A stretch of DNA of 6,318 nucleotides from Phycisphaerales bacterium (GTDB taxonomy: Bacteria > Planctomycetota > Phycisphaerae > UBA1845). The stretch spans positions 1 to 6,318 of the forward strand of contig JAUWNF010000209.1 in assembly GCA_030612785.1 (NCBI GenBank), given 5' to 3'. The notes under the pieces are model-generated. The model had not been told where the DNA came from. It ran no database searches and was given only the letters and a program-made list of their open reading frames with translations. Below are positions 1 through 6,195 of the stretch, in pieces; positions within the stretch are counted from its first letter, which is position 1; each line of letters starts with the position of its first letter. Position numbers and translations under genes: made by a program.

Positions 1-21
1 GCTGAGTGCTGAGTGCTGAGT
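1..21 (-). repeat. Heptamer array GCTGAGT at the window edge
   Basis: Three perfect GCTGAGT units; the array may continue past the left edge. It is read as part of TQHSALS in the nuoL frame. Coding-strand sequence ACTCAGC has no stop in any frame. Confidence 0.85.
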
Positions 22-1458
22 GCCGCCTTGTTGCCTTGTTGCCTTGTTGCCTCTTGCCTCTTGCCTCTTGCCTCTTGCCTCTTGCCTCTTGCCTCTTGCC
101 TCTTGCCCCTTGCCTTCCTCTGACCAGTTGTACGCCCGCTCGTAGGCAACCGCGAGGATTTCGTCCTTGCTGAAGTATCCGCCCAGACCAATGTGCGCAG
201 CGGGAATGCCCGCCCCCGCGATGGCCAGCACTCCCACGAAGAAGGTCCAGCAGGTCCAGGGCATCTTCTTGCGAAGCCCGCCCATGTTGCGGATGTCCTG
301 TTCGTGGTGGCAGCCCTCGATCACCTGGCCCGAGCCGAGGAACAGCATGGCCTTGAAGAAGGCGTGGGTCATCAGGTGGAACAGGGCGGCGATCCATGCG
401 CCCACGCCCAGGCCGAAGATCATGTAGCCAAGCTGCGAGAGCGTCGAATACGCCAACACCTTCTTGATGTCGGTCTGCACGATGGCGATCAGCGCCGTGA
501 TCGTCAGCGTGATACAGCCGATGATGGCGACAAACATCTGGGCGTCCGGCGTCAGCAGCCGGAAGATACGGGCCACCAGGTAAACGCCGGCGGCGACCAT
601 GGTCGCGGCGTGGATCAGGGCGCTGACCGGCGTGGGGCCCGCCATCGCGTCGGGCAACCACACGTGTAACGGGAACTGGGCGCTCTTGCCGATGGCCCCG
701 CAGAACAGCCCGATGCCCATCAAAGTCGCCAGGCTAACCCCGAACATGGTGAAGGAACTGGCGAAGATGCCGGTTCCCGTAGCGTACTGCTCGGCGAACC
801 TGGTCGCCGCCTCTTCCAGGTCCAGCGTGCGCAGGAAGAAGAAGACCAGCATCAGCCCGATGAGGAAGCCGAAATCGCCCACCCGGTTGGTGACAAAGGC
901 CTTGATCCCCGCGTCGGAGGCGAACTTCTTGTCGAAGTAGAAGCCAATCAGGAAGTAGCTGCACAACCCGACCAACTCCCAAAAGATGAACAGAAACAGC
1001 AGGCTGCTGGCGACCACCAGCCCGAGCATACTGAACAGGAACAGCGACAAGAAGCAGAAGAAGCGGTGGAACTCGCACACCCCGTCGATCTCGTCGGAAT
1101 GACCGGACATGTAGCCGACGCTGAACACGAAAATCCAGAAGCTCACGAAGGTAACCATGAAGTACATGATCACGGTGAGCGAATCGAGCTTGATCCCGAC
1201 GGTGGCGGGGACGTCCCCCAGGTCGGCCCAATGGAACCGCGCGGCATTGGCGGTGAGTTCGGCGGCGGCGCCGGAATCGACCTCACCCCTCCAGCACACC
1301 AGAACGTACGTCGCCAGCACCAGACTGATGCCCGCACCCACCACGGCGAACCAACCGGACAGCGGTTTGCCCAGCCGGTGGCCGAAGAACGCCAGGAAGG
1401 CGAACGCGGCCAGCGGAACAAAAACGCCGATTGCAAGATAAATCTCGTAAGAGCTCAT
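1..1458 (-). CDS. nuoL: NADH-quinone oxidoreductase subunit L (NuoL), incomplete, with repeat-encoded insertion
   Basis: NuoL is the distal antiporter-like proton-pumping subunit of complex I. The frame is open from ATG 1458 to the window edge (486 codons, no stop) and continues outside; an in-frame TAA lies five codons upstream, so this ATG is the first start. No clear Shine-Dalgarno precedes it. Family blocks are FWELVGLCSYFLIGFYF (159-175), TNRVGDFGFLIGL (190-202), GAIGKSAQFPLHVWLPDAMA (254-273), GPTPVSALIHAATMVAAGVY (274-293), DIKKVLAYSTLSQLGYM (330-346), FHLMTHAFFKAMLFLGSG (360-377) and GGYFSKDEILA (426-436). Glu161, Lys258 and Lys431 match E. coli Glu144, Lys229 and Lys399, so the proton path looks intact up to here. 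From Lys450 the frame runs into tandem repeats (nt 111 to 1), encoding a 7-residue-periodic basic stretch EARGKRQ, then GNKATRQQGG and QHSALS. In E. coli the next membrane helix follows soon after KDEIL, so this is an insertion in that loop, or the gene is disrupted beyond the window. Confidence 0.93.
   Translation of the reverse strand, partial: MSSYEIYLAIGVFVPLAAFAFLAFFGHRLGKPLSGWFAVVGAGISLVLATYVLVCWRGEVDSGAAAELTANAARFHWADLGDVPATVGIKLDSLTVIMYFMVTFVSFWIFVFSVGYMSGHSDEIDGVCEFHRFFCFLSLFLFSMLGLVVASSLLFLFIFWELVGLCSYFLIGFYFDKKFASDAGIKAFVTNRVGDFGFLIGLMLVFFFLRTLDLEEAATRFAEQYATGTGIFASSFTMFGVSLATLMGIGLFCGAIGKSAQFPLHVWLPDAMAGPTPVSALIHAATMVAAGVYLVARIFRLLTPDAQMFVAIIGCITLTITALIAIVQTDIKKVLAYSTLSQLGYMIFGLGVGAWIAALFHLMTHAFFKAMLFLGSGQVIEGCHHEQDIRNMGGLRKKMPWTCWTFFVGVLAIAGAGIPAAHIGLGGYFSKDEILAVAYERAYNWSEEGKGQEARGKRQEARGKRQEARGNKATRQQGGTQHSALS
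25..48 (-). repeat. Octamer tandem array GCCTTGTT inside nuoL
   Basis: Three perfect 8-nt units (24 nt) adjoin the heptamer array and are read as part of NKATRQQGG. The unit differs from GCCTCTT mainly by a one-base length change, suggesting origin by slippage. Confidence 0.9.
49..111 (-). repeat. Heptamer tandem array GCCTCTT inside nuoL
   Basis: Eight perfect GCCTCTT units (49-104) and one variant GCCCCTT (105-111) on the plus strand. The total is 9 units, 63 nt, a multiple of three. The coding strand reads AAGAGGC units, translated as a heptapeptide cycle EARGKRQ within nuoL. Confidence 0.95.
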
Positions 1459-1507
1459 GAGGCCGGCACGTTACTAAAAGGGAGATAGGCAACGAAGAAT
1501 GGACTAC

Positions 1508-1521
1508 GGGGCGCACACCCC
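1508..1521. repeat. Short GC palindrome downstream of the nuoK array
   Basis: GGGGCGCACACCCC can fold with a GGGG/CCCC stem. It sits 7 nt from the heptamer array, echoing the array-plus-hairpin arrangement at nuoJ. No U-run follows, so a terminator is unlikely. The rest of the nuoK-nuoL gap (about 1459-1507) shows no ribosome binding site or promoter that I can recognise. Confidence 0.35.
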
Positions 1522-1528
1522 GATTCGT

Positions 1529-1570
1529 CATTCTCCATTCTCAATTCTCCATTTTCCATTCTCCATTCTC
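1529..1570 (-). repeat. Heptamer tandem array in the nuoK-nuoL gap
   Basis: Six heptamers in a row on the plus strand: CATTCTC, CATTCTC, AATTCTC, CATTTTC, CATTCTC, CATTCTC. The array begins inside the nuoK stop codon and occupies 42 of the roughly 110 nt to nuoL. Its CATTTTC unit is identical to the array at the nuoJ start. Confidence 0.9.
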
Positions 1571-1919
1571 AACCCTGCAATTCCGCCCCGCGATCAACGT
1601 CGATCGAGGCGTGGTTCTTGTAATAATTCATGGCGAGGGCCACTCCCACCGCCGCGCCGGCGGCGGCCAGCACGATGATGAACAGCGCCATGATCTGCCC
1701 GTCCAGGCGGCTGTGCTCGTGGTAGCGCGCGAACGCGACCAGATTCAGGTTCACCGCGTTGAGCACCAGTTCCACGCCGATGAGGATTCCGATGGCGTTC
1801 CGCTTGGTGGCCATCACGAACACACCCATGCAAAACAACGCCGCCGAGACCACCAGATAGTGCGTCAGCGAGACGAAAAGGTAGTAATCCAATGGTTGTC
1901 CCAGCATTTCTTTCAGCAT
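1569..1919 (-). CDS. nuoK: NADH-quinone oxidoreductase subunit K (NuoK), second membrane Glu missing
   Basis: NuoK is a small three-helix membrane subunit (E. coli 100 residues; 116 here) that carries two buried glutamates in the proton path, Glu36 and Glu72 in E. coli. The family pattern is clear: RNAIGILIGVELVLNAVNL (40-58), then LDGQIMALFIIVLAAAGAAV (72-91), and the tail. Glu50 corresponds to Glu36. At the place of Glu72, where relatives read 'AAAEaaxGL', this protein reads AAAGAAVGVA. Codon 88 is GGC, Gly. The rest of that helix has no replacement acid. The N-terminus carries about 10 extra residues; ATG 1919 has a moderate site (GGCGGA, 8 nt spacing), and ATG 1907 is an alternative. The gene lies 18 nt after nuoJ, and its TGA stop is merged with a heptamer array. 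Confidence 0.95.
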   Translation of the reverse strand: MLKEMLGQPLDYYLFVSLTHYLVVSAALFCMGVFVMATKRNAIGILIGVELVLNAVNLNLVAFARYHEHSRLDGQIMALFIIVLAAAGAAVGVALAMNYYKNHASIDVDRGAELQG

Positions 1920-1937
1920 GGTCCAAGTCCGCCTTGG

Positions 1938-2620
<683 letters not shown>

Positions 2621-2624
2621 TGAC

Positions 2625-4154
2625 CTATCCTCCCGGCGTAAGGTCCACCGCCAGGTAGCCGACCTCCCGCCGGCGATTAAGGAAACCCTTCGCGGCGACC
2701 GCGAGGAAGCTGATTGCCAGCACCGCTCCAATTACGGAGAGGACCACACTGATCGCTCTGAAAAACCAGTGCGTTGCCGGAATCAGCTCCCAGAATGTAT
2801 TGCCCAGCAGGAGCACCATTACCACCGGCAGCATCACCTGTACGCAGGCGTACAATACCTGGTCGATGCGGATTCGCGGAAGCGTCCAGCGAATCCAGAT
2901 CTGCACAAAGATCAGCAAATAGGCTTTGGCGATGAACCAGATCGGACCGTTGAAGACCACACCCTTGATCGCCCGGCCGATCACCCCATCACCCAGCCCG
3001 GTGGCCCAACTGCTCGGCAACGGACTGTTCCAACCGCCCAGGAACAGCACCACCATCAGCCCGGCGACCACGAACATCGCGGTGTAATCGGCGATGAAGA
3101 ACCACGCCCAGCGAAACCCGCTGTATTCGGTGAGGAAGCCCGCCACCAGCTCGCTCTCGCCTTCGGGCAGGTCGAAGGGGGCCCGCTTGCAACTGGCCAG
3201 CGAGGCGATGAAGTAAATCACCGCGGCGCCGAAGGTGAACGGATTGCGAAAGGCCAGCCAGGTGTGCCAACCGCCGTCCTGGACATTGCCGATGGTCGTC
3301 AGGCTGAGTGTGCCCACGCACATCACCGGGATCAACAAAGCCATCCCCATAGGGATTTCGTAGGAGACCATCTGGCAGGCTTCGCGCATCCCGCCGTAGA
3401 CGGACCACTTGCTGTGCGAAGCCCAGCCGGCCACGATCACCCCCACCACCTCGATGCCGAGCATGGCCAGAATGATCAACAGCCCGACGTCGAGGTTGCG
3501 GAAAATCCAGTAGCTCCCAAAGGGCAAAGCCACAAAGGCGACCATCACCGGCATGTAGACCAGGTAGGGAGCGATGCGGAACAGGGGACCGTCCGCGTCG
3601 TCCGGAACGGTGTCCTCTTTCTGGAGCAGCTTGATACCGTCGGCGGGCGGCTGGGCCCAACCGTGCCAGTTGCCCACGCGCATGGGACCGGGGCGCGATT
3701 GGATGTGCCCGGCCGACTTGCGCTCCCACCAGATCGCAAATGCCGGCGTGATCAAAGCAAAAACAAAGATCCCCAACGCGATGGCGATATCGCGGACGAT
3801 GGCGTATTGCAGCGGCCAGAGCAGGTACTTAACCAGCCCGACCCACCAGACGCCGACCGCGTTCAATCCGGCGGCAATCTCCGCTACCGTCAGTGGGCCT
3901 CCGGCGAACCCCGCGTCGGGACCATTCGTCGCGGCGCCAATGAGCCGGTCATCCACGAACCCAAACAGCAGGGCGACGGCAAACACGAAAACGACGATCG
4001 CCGCGACCGTGCCCCAAAAGATGACCGGTGCCAGACGCGCCACGATCGGTCGAAAGACCCGGTAGAGCACCGTCGCCAACGCGGCGATCAACGCCGCCAG
4101 GGGATTAAGCTTGACTGGCTCCCTTGGTCTCCAAGGGACGGACATCTGCGTCAC
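2625..4154 (-). CDS. nuoH: NADH-quinone oxidoreductase subunit H (NuoH), enlarged
   Basis: NuoH is the membrane subunit at the heel of complex I; its loops close the quinone channel and pass the redox signal to the proton-pumping arm. Family blocks are ERKSAGHIQSRPGPMRVG (144-161), QPPADGIKLLQKED (168-181), WASHSKWSVYGGMREACQM (244-262), SYEIPMGM (264-271), RAPFDLPEGESELVAGFLTE (324-343), YSGFRWAWFFIADY (344-357) and RWTLPRIRIDQ (422-432). At 509 residues it is far longer than the about 325 of E. coli. The extra length is at both ends. About 115 residues precede the normal first membrane helix (about 121-143), including an added hydrophobic helix at about 44-67. About 50 residues follow the last usual helix, including another hydrophobic stretch (about 467-489). 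Its stop TAG lies between the Shine-Dalgarno of nuoJ and the nuoJ start. nuoI, which usually follows nuoH, is missing here. Confidence 0.96.
   Translation of the reverse strand: MTQMSVPWRPREPVKLNPLAALIAALATVLYRVFRPIVARLAPVIFWGTVAAIVVFVFAVALLFGFVDDRLIGAATNGPDAGFAGGPLTVAEIAAGLNAVGVWWVGLVKYLLWPLQYAIVRDIAIALGIFVFALITPAFAIWWERKSAGHIQSRPGPMRVGNWHGWAQPPADGIKLLQKEDTVPDDADGPLFRIAPYLVYMPVMVAFVALPFGSYWIFRNLDVGLLIILAMLGIEVVGVIVAGWASHSKWSVYGGMREACQMVSYEIPMGMALLIPVMCVGTLSLTTIGNVQDGGWHTWLAFRNPFTFGAAVIYFIASLASCKRAPFDLPEGESELVAGFLTEYSGFRWAWFFIADYTAMFVVAGLMVVLFLGGWNSPLPSSWATGLGDGVIGRAIKGVVFNGPIWFIAKAYLLIFVQIWIRWTLPRIRIDQVLYACVQVMLPVVMVLLLGNTFWELIPATHWFFRAISVVLSVIGAVLAISFLAVAAKGFLNRRREVGYLAVDLTPGG
2628..2633 (-). 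promoter_or_regulatory. Ribosome binding site of nuoJ inside the end of nuoH
   Basis: GGAGGA lies in the last codons of nuoH, 9 nt before ATG 2618. This site favours initiation at 2618, which means the repeat-derived sequence that follows would be translated. The nearest start giving a conventional NuoJ N-terminus (ATG 2429) has no good site in front of it. Confidence 0.55.
4120..4138 (-). promoter_or_regulatory. Perfect hairpin at the start of the nuoH coding region
   Basis: TCCCTTGG and CCAAGGGA form an 8-bp perfect stem with a 3-nt loop, covering roughly codons 6-12 of nuoH. It begins 16 nt after the GTG start (7 nt after the alternative ATG at 4145). A stem so close to the start could slow initiation or tune NuoH synthesis relative to its neighbours. 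No U-tract follows, so it is not an intrinsic terminator. The structure is seen; the regulatory role is inference. Confidence 0.4.
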
Positions 4155-4161
4155 GACAGTA

Positions 4162-4165
4162 CTCC
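4162..4165 (-). promoter_or_regulatory. Ribosome binding site supporting the GTG start of nuoH
   Basis: GGAG (in GTGGAG) lies 7 nt before GTG 4154. The nearby in-frame ATG at 4145 has no comparable site, so the GTG start, three codons earlier, is preferred. Confidence 0.6.
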
Positions 4166-4218
4166 ACGAAGCGCAAAAACCACCGCGCCGTTACAAACCT
4201 GTGGGACGGGGATGCACA

Positions 4219-5421
4219 CTAGCGATCAACTTCCCCCATGACCATATCGATGCTGCCTATGATGGCGGGCATGTCGCCGATCAGGTGGTTCTTGGCCACT
4301 TCCGACAGGACCGACAGGTTGCTGAAACTGGGACCGCGGGCCTTGACCCGCGCCGGAATCGCCGACCCGTCGCCCTGCACGTAGAACCCCAACTGCCCCC
4401 GGCCCACCTCCGCCTCCACGTAGACCTCGGCGCCCGCCGGCAGCTTGATGTTCTTGGTTTTCTTGGCGATCACGTCGCCCTCGGGCAGCGTGTCCAGCAC
4501 CTGCCGGATGATCCGCACCGACTGCGACATCTCCAGCACGCGAACGTAATACCGGCAGAAACAGTCTCCCACGACTACTCCGCGGGGGATCTGGCCGACC
4601 CCACCAGGGACTCCGATGGGTATGTCGAACTCGTATTGCTCGTATCCGTCGTAGGGGGCGGACTTGCGCAAGTCCCAGCGCACACCGCTGGCCCGCAGAC
4701 ACGTGCCGGTCATCCCGTAGGCCAGCGCCAGCTTCGCCGGAATCACACCCACCTTGGAAGTCCGCTTGACGAATATATGGTTGTAACTGAGCAGGTTATT
4801 GTAGTCGTCGATCTTGGGCTCGAAGTAGTCACAGAACTCCCGCGCCCGCTCGACGAAGCCCTCGGGCAGGTCGTGGGTCACGCCCCCGGGCGTCATGTAA
4901 TTGTAGGTCAATCGCGCCCCACAGGTGGCCTCGAACATGTCCAGGATCATCTCGCGCTCGCGGAAACAATACAGGAACGGCGTAAACGCCCCCATGTCCA
5001 GCCCGTAACAGCCCAGCGAGATGAGATGCGAGGCGATCCGGTTAAACTCGGCGAACATGACCCGTATGGCCTGGGCCCGTTGGGGCACCTCGATCCCCGC
5101 GAGCCTCTCGATGGCCAGGGCGAACGCCTGGTTGTTGTTCATCCCCGCGCAGTAATCCATGCGGTCGGTATAGGGGACGAATTGTTGCGGCTGAACGTTC
5201 TCGCCGATCTTTTCCGCACAGCGGTGGAGATACCCGATGTGGGGATACGCCCCCAGCACCATCTCGCCGTCGGTATGGAGCACCACCCGCAACACCCCGT
5301 GCGTGGCGGGGTGCTGAGGCCCCATGTTGATCAGCAGCTCTTCGGTGCACAGATCGGCTTGCGCTTCGCGAGCGGTATCGATCAAAACATCGGGTGCCGA
5401 CTGAAAAGCGACTTCACTCAT
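4219..5421 (-). CDS. nuoD: NADH-quinone oxidoreductase subunit D (NuoD, 49-kDa subunit)
   Basis: NuoD is the peripheral-arm subunit that forms most of the quinone-headgroup cavity, next to cluster N2 of NuoB. The 400-residue protein is full length and ends with the family's canonical SIDMVMGEVDR. Visible family blocks are NMGPQHPATHGVLR (32-45), PHIGYLHRCAEK (60-71), YTDRMDY (84-90), NRIASHL (127-133), GLDMGAFTPF (140-149), REREMILDMFE (154-164), LRASGVRWDLRK (242-253) and GQLGFYVQGDGS (342-353). The quinone-site residues His38, Tyr87 and Asp139 of Thermus Nqo4 correspond to His41, Tyr90 and Asp142, so the site looks intact. One oddity is that about a dozen extra residues (roughly 271-284, VPGGVGQIPRGVVV) separate FDIPIG from GDCFCRYYVR. 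In most relatives these segments nearly adjoin, and the usual D of 'DRY' is Cys here. It is a stand-alone NuoD, not a NuoCD fusion. It is followed not by nuoE, F or G but by nuoH after 64 nt in which I see only the nuoH ribosome binding site. Confidence 0.97.
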   Translation of the reverse strand: MSEVAFQSAPDVLIDTAREAQADLCTEELLINMGPQHPATHGVLRVVLHTDGEMVLGAYPHIGYLHRCAEKIGENVQPQQFVPYTDRMDYCAGMNNNQAFALAIERLAGIEVPQRAQAIRVMFAEFNRIASHLISLGCYGLDMGAFTPFLYCFREREMILDMFEATCGARLTYNYMTPGGVTHDLPEGFVERAREFCDYFEPKIDDYNNLLSYNHIFVKRTSKVGVIPAKLALAYGMTGTCLRASGVRWDLRKSAPYDGYEQYEFDIPIGVPGGVGQIPRGVVVGDCFCRYYVRVLEMSQSVRIIRQVLDTLPEGDVIAKKTKNIKLPAGAEVYVEAEVGRGQLGFYVQGDGSAIPARVKARGPSFSNLSVLSEVAKNHLIGDMPAIIGSIDMVMGEVDR

Positions 5422-5427
5422 CGACGT

Positions 5428-5431
5428 CTCC
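5428..5431 (-). promoter_or_regulatory. Ribosome binding site deciding the nuoD start
   Basis: GGAG (followed by A) lies 6 nt before ATG 5421. The frame also opens at ATG 5511, but that would run through the end of the upstream gene and add 30 residues unlike NuoD. The 5421 start gives a 400-residue protein of normal length. Confidence 0.65.
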
Positions 5432-5434
5432 GGT

Positions 5435-5764
5435 TTACTCAGTCCCTTCGATGAAGAACTTTGCTGAGGACGAAGACGACTGAGGGGAGTGCTCCTCGTA
5501 GTATTCGTCACGGTCCATAGGATAAACGCCCCAACAGGCGTGCAAGTCGGCTTCGTCTACGTTGTCCTTCAGGTACTTCCAGATCATTTTCTGACGTTCT
5601 GATGCCCCAACGTTCTTGAACTTATCACTTCCCACCACTGCGCGTAAGAGCCCCGGTGAGGATTGGTAGACATGGACCATCTCCTTCTCCTCTTCGCCAA
5701 CGAAGGCCAGGAGTGCTTTTTCAATCTCCCTTGCTGCTCGTACTAAATCTGCGCCTTTACCCAC
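5435..5764 (-). CDS. Small BolA-like alpha/beta protein, partner gene of the HEPN protein
   Basis: With the GTG start chosen here the protein has 109 residues. I do not recognise it as a named family, but its layout resembles the BolA fold. A charged helix (ADLVRAAREIEKALLAF, 5-21) is followed by strands MVHVYQS (29-35) and LLRAVVGSDKFK (39-50). A helical segment SERQKMIWKYLKDNV (55-69) and a last strand LHACWGVYPMDRDEYY (74-89) complete it. BolA proteins share the 'vvSxxFxGxxxxxRxxxvxxxL...HAL' progression, which this partly mimics (VVGSDKF..SERQ..WKYL..LHA). The BolA RH signature is not kept (ERQ here). The tail (92-109) holds a run of five serines and looks disordered. There is no GSx..SDxD nucleotidyltransferase motif, so it is not the MNT partner known from HEPN-MNT toxin-antitoxin pairs. 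It overlaps the HEPN gene by 22 nt and ends 13 nt before nuoD. The BolA relation is inference from topology; coding status is well supported by the ribosome binding site and tight spacing. Confidence 0.7.
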   Translation of the reverse strand: MGKGADLVRAAREIEKALLAFVGEEEKEMVHVYQSSPGLLRAVVGSDKFKNVGASERQKMIWKYLKDNVDEADLHACWGVYPMDRDEYYEEHSPQSSSSSAKFFIEGTE

Positions 5765-6183
5765 GGCACCACTCCCCTTTCCGGATCGTCGACCCACTGA
5801 AGAAAATCCTGCGCGCTGCCTTTGGATAAGCTGTTTGGGTCTTTGTAGCGGATGTTGTCCCGGCCATCCATCTTCCACATGCCAACGATCTGCTTGAAGC
5901 TGTCCTCTACTTTTGGCGCGGCGCTGATCCTCGATTCCAAACCGCTGTGTAGCAAGAGCACGTCAAGATCATGAATCTTGAAAGTTGGATAAAGCGCCTT
6001 CCAGTCCAGCCTGGCACAGATTGCAACCTTGAGATAACACTCAACCGCGTATCCTGCGAGGTAGATCGCCGCGCTGTATCTCCCTGTCGCCAACAGAGCC
6101 TTCGCATCTTGGAGCCGGGCATCCCCCAGGTCCTCGAGCTCCACTCTATCGATCAGTGCCTTCTTGCTGATCTCAACACGCAT
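5743..6183 (-). CDS. HEPN-domain small helical protein inserted between nuoC and nuoD
   Basis: A 146-residue, mostly helical, soluble-looking protein. The HEPN pattern is visible: an N-terminal helix with DARLQDAKALLATGRYSAAI (21-40), then GYAVECYLKVAI (44-55, the usual 'GYAxExxLK' helix), KIHDLDVLLL (69-78, the usual 'K.HDLxxLL' segment), a mid-region WK..GRDNIRYK (103-114), and a last helix AQDFLQWVDD (124-133). Length is normal for a stand-alone HEPN protein, so it looks intact. The two histidines (H71, H79) are not part of any R-x4-6-H motif. The catalytic motif of RNase-type HEPN toxins is therefore not seen, and a non-nucleolytic or antitoxin-like role is possible. The ATG has a good GAGGG site and lies 10 nt after nuoC. 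The gene overlaps the next by 22 nt. A hand count of the line at 5941-6000 gives 45% GC, against 57% for a sampled nuoD line (4921-4980), a weak hint of foreign origin. Function in this operon is unknown. Confidence 0.85.
   Translation of the reverse strand: MRVEISKKALIDRVELEDLGDARLQDAKALLATGRYSAAIYLAGYAVECYLKVAICARLDWKALYPTFKIHDLDVLLLHSGLESRISAAPKVEDSFKQIVGMWKMDGRDNIRYKDPNSLSKGSAQDFLQWVDDPERGVVPWVKAQI
5772..5780 (-). promoter_or_regulatory. Strong ribosome binding site that fixes the GTG start of the BolA-like gene
   Basis: AAAGGGGAG lies inside the HEPN coding sequence, 7 nt before GTG 5764. The in-frame ATG at 5878 would give 38 extra residues of low-complexity Gly/Arg/Gln-rich sequence that looks like an out-of-frame reading of the HEPN gene. 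The GTG is therefore preferred. Confidence 0.7.
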
Positions 6184-6190
6184 GTGGTCG

Positions 6191-6195
6191 CCCTC
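6191..6195 (-). promoter_or_regulatory. Ribosome binding site of the HEPN gene, overlapping the nuoC stop
   Basis: GAGGG lies 7 nt upstream of the ATG at 6183 and shares bases with the nuoC TGA. It supports that start and suggests translational coupling between nuoC and the inserted gene. Confidence 0.6.

Noticed and set aside
1..111. Possible CRISPR array at the left edge
   Set aside because: The units are 7-8 nt and directly contiguous with no spacers, so this is a simple tandem repeat.
734..1231. Minus-strand 165-codon frame within the nuoL region
   Set aside because: It lies in another frame of the same strand. The nuoL frame, open from 1458 to 1, carries all the recognisable motifs.
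1508..1521. Intrinsic terminator between nuoK and nuoL
   Set aside because: The stem is short and no T-run follows on the transcribed strand.
2769..4241. A 490-codon open frame on the plus strand opposite nuoH
   Set aside because: It is antisense to a gene with unmistakable NuoH motifs. Its translation is rich in His, Asp, Gln and Arg with no fold-like pattern, typical of a GC-rich shadow frame.
4111..5454. A 447-codon open frame on the plus strand opposite nuoD
   Set aside because: It mirrors the nuoD codons and has the same shadow-like composition (repeated VxVHP, HVxLG segments). No ribosome binding site or family motif is seen.
5765..5878. N-terminal extension of the BolA-like protein from ATG 5878
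   Set aside because: It is entirely inside the HEPN gene and has low-complexity composition. The GTG at 5764 has an excellent Shine-Dalgarno.
5435..6183. A classic HEPN-MNT toxin-antitoxin pair
   Set aside because: The partner has no GSx..SDxD nucleotidyltransferase motif, and the HEPN protein has no R-x4-6-H motif.
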